A stretch of 64,000 bases of DNA from Streptomyces sp. NRRL F-5123 (GTDB lineage Bacteria; Actinomycetota; Actinomycetes; Streptomycetales; Streptomycetaceae): positions 13,965 to 77,964 of the forward strand of contig NZ_JOHY01000050.1 of the NCBI RefSeq assembly GCF_000721495.1, read 5' to 3'. How positions within the stretch are numbered: the first letter of the stretch is position 1; every line of letters starts with the position of its first letter. Of this stretch, positions 60,682 to 64,000 are shown piece after piece. The notes below the pieces were generated by a model that saw nothing but the letters and a program-made list of their open reading frames with translations, had not been told where the DNA came from and searched no databases. The position numbers and the translations under genes were made by a program.

Positions 60682-61803
60682 CTACCGCCCGGTGCGGGCT
60701 TCCAGGTGCATCTGGACGAAGGCCTCGACCTTGGCCCGGATGATCCACGGGTCGTACGGCTTGACCAGGTAGTCGACGGCGCCCGCCGTGTAGCCGCGGA
60801 ACACGTGGGAGGGGTCGTGGTCCATGGCCGTGAGGAAGATGATCGGGATGTGGCGGGTGCGGGCGCGGCGCTTGATGTGGAGGGCGGTCTCGTAGCCGTC
60901 CATGTCCGGCATCTGGACGTCGAGGAGGATGACGGCGAAGCCCGCGCCGTCCAGGAGGGCCTTGAGGGCGGCCTGCCCCGAGTCGGCCGTCACGACCTCG
61001 TGGCCGAGGCCGGCCAGGACGGCCGTCAGGGCGAGCAGGTTCGGCGGCTTGTCGTCGACGGCCAGGATGCGGGCGGGCGCGCGCAGGGCGGCCACGGCAT
61101 CGGGGGCGGGGGGCTGCGGGGCGGGGGGCTGGAGAGCGGGCAGCGGGCCCTCCGCGACGGCGAGCTGGCGCTCCAGGACCTCGCACCGGGATTCGGCGAG
61201 CATCACCCGTAACCGGGTCTCCTCCAGCTCGGCCTCCAGCTCCTTGACCTGGTCCTCCAGCCGGTCGCGCTCGGCAAGCAGGTCGCCTGCGCCGACGGGG
61301 GCGACCTGGGGGTCCGGCGGCAGGAGGGTGGCGGCGCGCTCGGCCGTCCAGCGGGCCTCCAGCAGGCTGAAGCGCACTTCGAGGTCGGCCAGACGGTGCC
61401 GGCGGTCCAGCAGCGCGTCGCCGAGCAGGTCCTCCTGGGCGGTGGCGCGGCGCGCCTCGCGGTCGGCGTCGGCCAGCTGCTGCTGGAGGAGGTGCACCCC
61501 GCCGGCCGCGGGGGCGGCGGCCTGGAGCGCGCGGCGGTGCAGGTCGCGTACGTGGTCCAGCGCCGGCGGGGTCGCCGCGGCGCCGTGGTCGGCGGCGAGG
61601 TCGGCGAAGAGGTCGAGGACGAACTCCCACGGCGGCACCCGCGTGCCGCCCAGGTAGCGGGAGACGGTCCCGGCGTCGCGGTAGCGCCGGGCGGCGTAGC
61701 GGCGCACCGAGACGCCGAGCCCCGCGAAGAGCGTACGCAGCGCCTGCGCGAACGCCCGGCAGTCGTCGTTCAACTCATCGGCCAGCGGCCGCAATTCGCC
61801 CAT
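60682..61803 (-). CDS. Response regulator with N-terminal helical domain and coiled coil
   Basis: The 373-aa protein has an unusual layout. The N-terminus (RRYAARRYRDAGTVSRYLGG, TRVPPWEFVLDLFADLAADH) resembles the helix-turn-helix-like domain of some Streptomyces regulators. Residues about 100-225 form a long coiled coil (LLAERDRLEDQVKELEAELE). The receiver is at the C-terminus: ILAVDDKPPNLLALTAV, VILLDVQMPDMDGYETAL with the phospho-Asp, LTAMDHD, VDYLVKPYDPWI with Lys. No DNA-binding output follows. No kinase gene is in the window. ATG 61803 has GGAGG 8 nt upstream. Confidence 0.88.
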   Translation of the reverse strand: MGELRPLADELNDDCRAFAQALRTLFAGLGVSVRRYAARRYRDAGTVSRYLGGTRVPPWEFVLDLFADLAADHGAAATPPALDHVRDLHRRALQAAAPAAGGVHLLQQQLADADREARRATAQEDLLGDALLDRRHRLADLEVRFSLLEARWTAERAATLLPPDPQVAPVGAGDLLAERDRLEDQVKELEAELEETRLRVMLAESRCEVLERQLAVAEGPLPALQPPAPQPPAPDAVAALRAPARILAVDDKPPNLLALTAVLAGLGHEVVTADSGQAALKALLDGAGFAVILLDVQMPDMDGYETALHIKRRARTRHIPIIFLTAMDHDPSHVFRGYTAGAVDYLVKPYDPWIIRAKVEAFVQMHLEARTGR

Positions 61804-61881
61804 CGGGCTGTGTCCTCCGGTCGGTCGGGGCGCTCGCCGGTACGGCCCGCGCCCGAGGTCGAGCATGGTGGCACGGCGGTC

Positions 61882-62073
61882 TCACTCGGGCCCGCTCCTG
61901 CCGATGAGCCGGTCGAAGAACGGCACCGCCAGCCCGAAGGCCCCGCCCCCGCACAGGACGCACTGCGCCACCGCGGTACCACCCACCGCCGACACGACCC
62001 CGGCCCCGAGCCCCGTGAGCAGCGCCAGCGTGAGAACGAGCGCCGCCCTGACGGACAACAACGGAGTACGCAC
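61882..62073 (-). CDS. Small integral membrane protein, 63 aa
   Basis: This short gene starts at GTG 62073 (VRTPLLSVRAALVLTLALL), with GAAGAGG 7 nt upstream. It has one or two hydrophobic segments (ALVLTLALLTGLGAGVVSAV, QCVLCGGGAFGLAV) and a short charged tail (FFDRLIGRSGPE). A CVLC pair lies in the second segment. It ends 78 nt before the response-regulator start on the same strand and may be co-transcribed. I do not recognise the family. Confidence 0.5.
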   Translation of the reverse strand: MRTPLLSVRAALVLTLALLTGLGAGVVSAVGGTAVAQCVLCGGGAFGLAVPFFDRLIGRSGPE

Positions 62074-62299
62074 TGCCGACCTCTTCCCGCGAGGGCCCCC
62101 ACCGCGGGCGCCACCGCATACGACTGCCGCGCCGATCGGCCCGACACCGTCAAGCGTGGCGCCCCGCAACACCGTTGCAGCCCGCAACGGCTCCCCCGGC
62201 AGCACACGGGCAACACCGCGGATCCGAGACAACGGCCCCGACGCCCACCCGGCCGGAAAACCGCGGGCCCCGCGGGCGGTGCGCGTAGAGGATGGGAGG

Positions 62300-63823
62300 A
62301 TGCAGCACATCCTGGTCGGGCTCGCCGGGAATCCCGCGCTGGCGGGTGAGTCGGTCGACCGGCTGGTCCGCGTCGCGGACGACGAGATCGCCGCCGAACT
62401 GGCCTGCCGCGACGACCTCAGCCGGGCGCAGGCGGTCGCGCTGGCCGAGCGGGTCCAGGAGTGCGCGGTGACGCTCGCTTACCGGGGGCGGCTCACGGCC
62501 GCGGACGTCGATCCGGTCCGTTGGCCGGACGCCGCGCTCGCCCTGCTCGACGAGGGGGCGGGGGATCCGGCGTGGGCGCGGGCGCTGGCCCGGGATCCGG
62601 ACCGCGGGCGGCGGGAGAAGCTCGCGGCCTGCCCCGGCCTCCCGGCCGACGTGGTGGCGGCGCTCGCGGCGGACCCTGAGGTGGAGGTCGTCGTCGAACT
62701 CGCGCTGTGGACGGCCCTCCCGGCGGTGGCCGGTGAGCTGGCCGCGCACCCGCACGCAGAGGTGCGCCGCGCGGCGGCGTGCAACGAGGCCACGCCGCCG
62801 GCCGCGCTCGCCGCGCTGCTGACCGGGGAGGGCCTGCCCGCGGCACGACGCTGCCGGGTCTGCGACCGCGAGGAGATCCCCTTCGTCCACGACCCGGAGT
62901 GCCCGCGCGACGACTGCGATCTGCTGGCCGGCGACGCCTGCGACGGCTCCCACCGGTCCACCGTCCACCGCACGTACGAGGCGGCGCTGCGCAACCCCGC
63001 CACGCCCGCCGAGGCCGCCGCCCGCTTCGCCGGCCACCCGTCCGCACTGCTGCGCGGTCCCCTCGCCGTCCGCCCCGACCTGCCGCCGGACGCCTGCGCC
63101 CGGCTGGCCCGCGACCCCCTGCCGGGCACCCGCTCCGACCTCGCCGCGAACCCCGCGCTCGGCACGGACCTGATCCGTACGCTGGCAGGTGACCCGGACC
63201 CTGACGTACGGCGCGGGGCCGCGCGCAACCCGCGCGTACCGCTCGACGTCCTCGTCGGGCTGGCCGGGCGGTACCGGGTCGGCGCCACGCTCCTGCCCCG
63301 GATCGCCGCGTGCTCCGCGGCGGAGACCGCGGAGCTGGCCACTTCCGCGGACCCCGCCGCCCGCATGCTGGTGGCCCACCGGAGCGACCTGCCGCCCGCG
63401 CTGCGCGACCGGCTGGCCGACGACCGGGACGCGCGCGTGGCCAAGGCCGTCGCCCCGCACCCCGGGCTCTCCGAGGCGCGGCTGCTCGACATGATCCGCC
63501 GTCACCACGTCCGCGTCCTCGCCAGGGCGGCCACGAACCCGGACGCCACCGCGGCGGTGCTCGACGAGATCGCCCGGCGGGCCGTCCCCGCCGCGCGCAG
63601 GGCGCTCCGCGAGGTCGCCCGGCACCCCGCGGCGGCGGAACGCGCACTGCTCGCCTGTGTGGCGGACGACCGTGCGCGGTCCGTCGCAGCCGGCCACCCC
63701 TCGCTCCCCCCAAGCGTCGTCGCGGATCTGCTCGCGGACCCGGACCCGTATGTGGTCATGGCGGCCGCGGCCAATCCGGCCCTGCCCGCGGACGTGATGT
63801 CCGCTCTGCTCGCGGCTTGCTGA
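62300..63823 (+). CDS. HEAT/leucine-rich-repeat-variant protein with a Cys cluster
   Basis: The 507-aa protein is built of short helical repeats of the LRV/HEAT type: LRNPATPAEAAARFAGH, LAANPALGTDLIRTLAG, AARNPRVPLDVLVGLAG, VAAGHPSLPPSVVADLLAD. A Cys-rich insertion at about residues 185-225 (RRCRVCDREEIPFV, ECPRDDCDLLAGDACDG) may bind zinc or an Fe-S cluster. No enzyme domain is seen, so it probably binds protein or nucleic acid. ATG 62300 has AGAGGA 8 nt upstream. Confidence 0.82.
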   Translation: MQHILVGLAGNPALAGESVDRLVRVADDEIAAELACRDDLSRAQAVALAERVQECAVTLAYRGRLTAADVDPVRWPDAALALLDEGAGDPAWARALARDPDRGRREKLAACPGLPADVVAALAADPEVEVVVELALWTALPAVAGELAAHPHAEVRRAAACNEATPPAALAALLTGEGLPAARRCRVCDREEIPFVHDPECPRDDCDLLAGDACDGSHRSTVHRTYEAALRNPATPAEAAARFAGHPSALLRGPLAVRPDLPPDACARLARDPLPGTRSDLAANPALGTDLIRTLAGDPDPDVRRGAARNPRVPLDVLVGLAGRYRVGATLLPRIAACSAAETAELATSADPAARMLVAHRSDLPPALRDRLADDRDARVAKAVAPHPGLSEARLLDMIRRHHVRVLARAATNPDATAAVLDEIARRAVPAARRALREVARHPAAAERALLACVADDRARSVAAGHPSLPPSVVADLLADPDPYVVMAAAANPALPADVMSALLAAC

Positions 63824-64000
63824 CGGCCCGTATATTGTGGGCGATTGAGGCGGCGCCCCGGCCGTTCGCGGCATAAATTCCTATGGCACACAAAGCGGAC
63901 TTTCGCGACTGTACAGAAAGCCGGTTTGCGGGGCATAATCGGCGGCCTGGGCCAACTGGCCCCAGCTCAGAAGACTTTCGGCGGCGAGACGCCTCGCAGG
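63824..64000. other. Window end, no supported gene
   Basis: The last 177 bases are A/T-richer than average and hold a short frame from ATG 63882 (MAHKADFRDC) that stays open to the edge. It has no ribosome site or family pattern, so I do not call it. Confidence 0.4.

Noticed and set aside
63882..64000. Open frame to the right window edge
   Set aside because: Too short, no ribosome site and no recognisable pattern; it cannot be judged without the next sequence.

Overview
The window reads as high-GC actinomycete DNA, almost certainly Streptomyces or a close relative. The signs are strong codon bias, frequent GTG starts, ATGA/GTGA stop-start overlaps inside operons, and typical families: TerD, a Ser/Thr kinase with a beta-propeller, DHA2 exporter, DUF2785, vWA-MoxR conflict genes, a DUF4157 toxin, and an ECF sigma/anti-sigma pair. 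No species can be named from sequence alone.

Region 1 (1-13.5 kb) is a complete type I-E CRISPR-Cas locus on the minus strand. The order is cas3-cse1 (one fused ORF), cse2, cas7e, cas5e, cas6e, cas1, cas2, nearly all joined by 4-nt stop-start overlaps. A CRISPR array continuing past the left edge lies beyond cas2. A 56-repeat array (10138-13534) lies upstream of cas3. Both arrays run in the cas direction with leaders on their right sides. The fusion keeps a strong Shine-Dalgarno and an ATG exactly at the Cas3/Cse1 junction.

Region 2 (13.5-24.4 kb) is patchwork, probably island DNA. A module of about 172 bp ending in the 3' half of a tRNA-Gly(CCC)-like gene occurs three times (13720-13891, 16835-17006, 24156-24329), which looks like nested attachment sites. 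Between the copies lie a hypothetical gene, a flavoprotein behind a truncated regulator, an AAA/DUF4143 ATPase, an SRPBCC-MFS-SRPBCC operon with a divergent TetR gene and a palindromic operator candidate, a secreted PQQ-type sugar dehydrogenase with a CBM2 domain, two vapC remnants, an ISAs1 transposase remnant, and an orphan two-repeat CRISPR unit.

Region 3 (24.4-40.9 kb) carries an acyltransferase, a TerD protein, a Ser/Thr kinase and a thioredoxin-reductase-like flavoprotein. It then holds a four-gene conflict system on the minus strand: a Trypco1-like protein, a trypsin/VMAP protein, a MoxR ATPase, and a vWA/NB-ARC/WD40 protein. The WD40 part is a set of near-identical 126-bp units with two deletion scars, one of which shifts the frame and cuts off the last blades. 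Two plus-strand genes (hypothetical, DUF2785) follow.

Region 4 (41-64 kb) holds a LysR/beta-lactamase-like pair, a Tat-exported metallo-beta-lactamase-fold protein, an eCIS-type (DUF4157) toxin with a SMI1/KNR4-like immunity gene, and an SDR. Next come a broken paralogue of the 13951 gene, a TetR/quinone oxidoreductase pair, a GH18-type chitinase, the ECF sigma and membrane anti-sigma candidate, and a hydrolase with a Cys nucleophile. Four small secreted proteins follow, with a 72-bp MITE-like element among them. The window closes with an ABC exporter, an SGNH hydrolase, a response regulator, a small membrane protein and a repeat protein.
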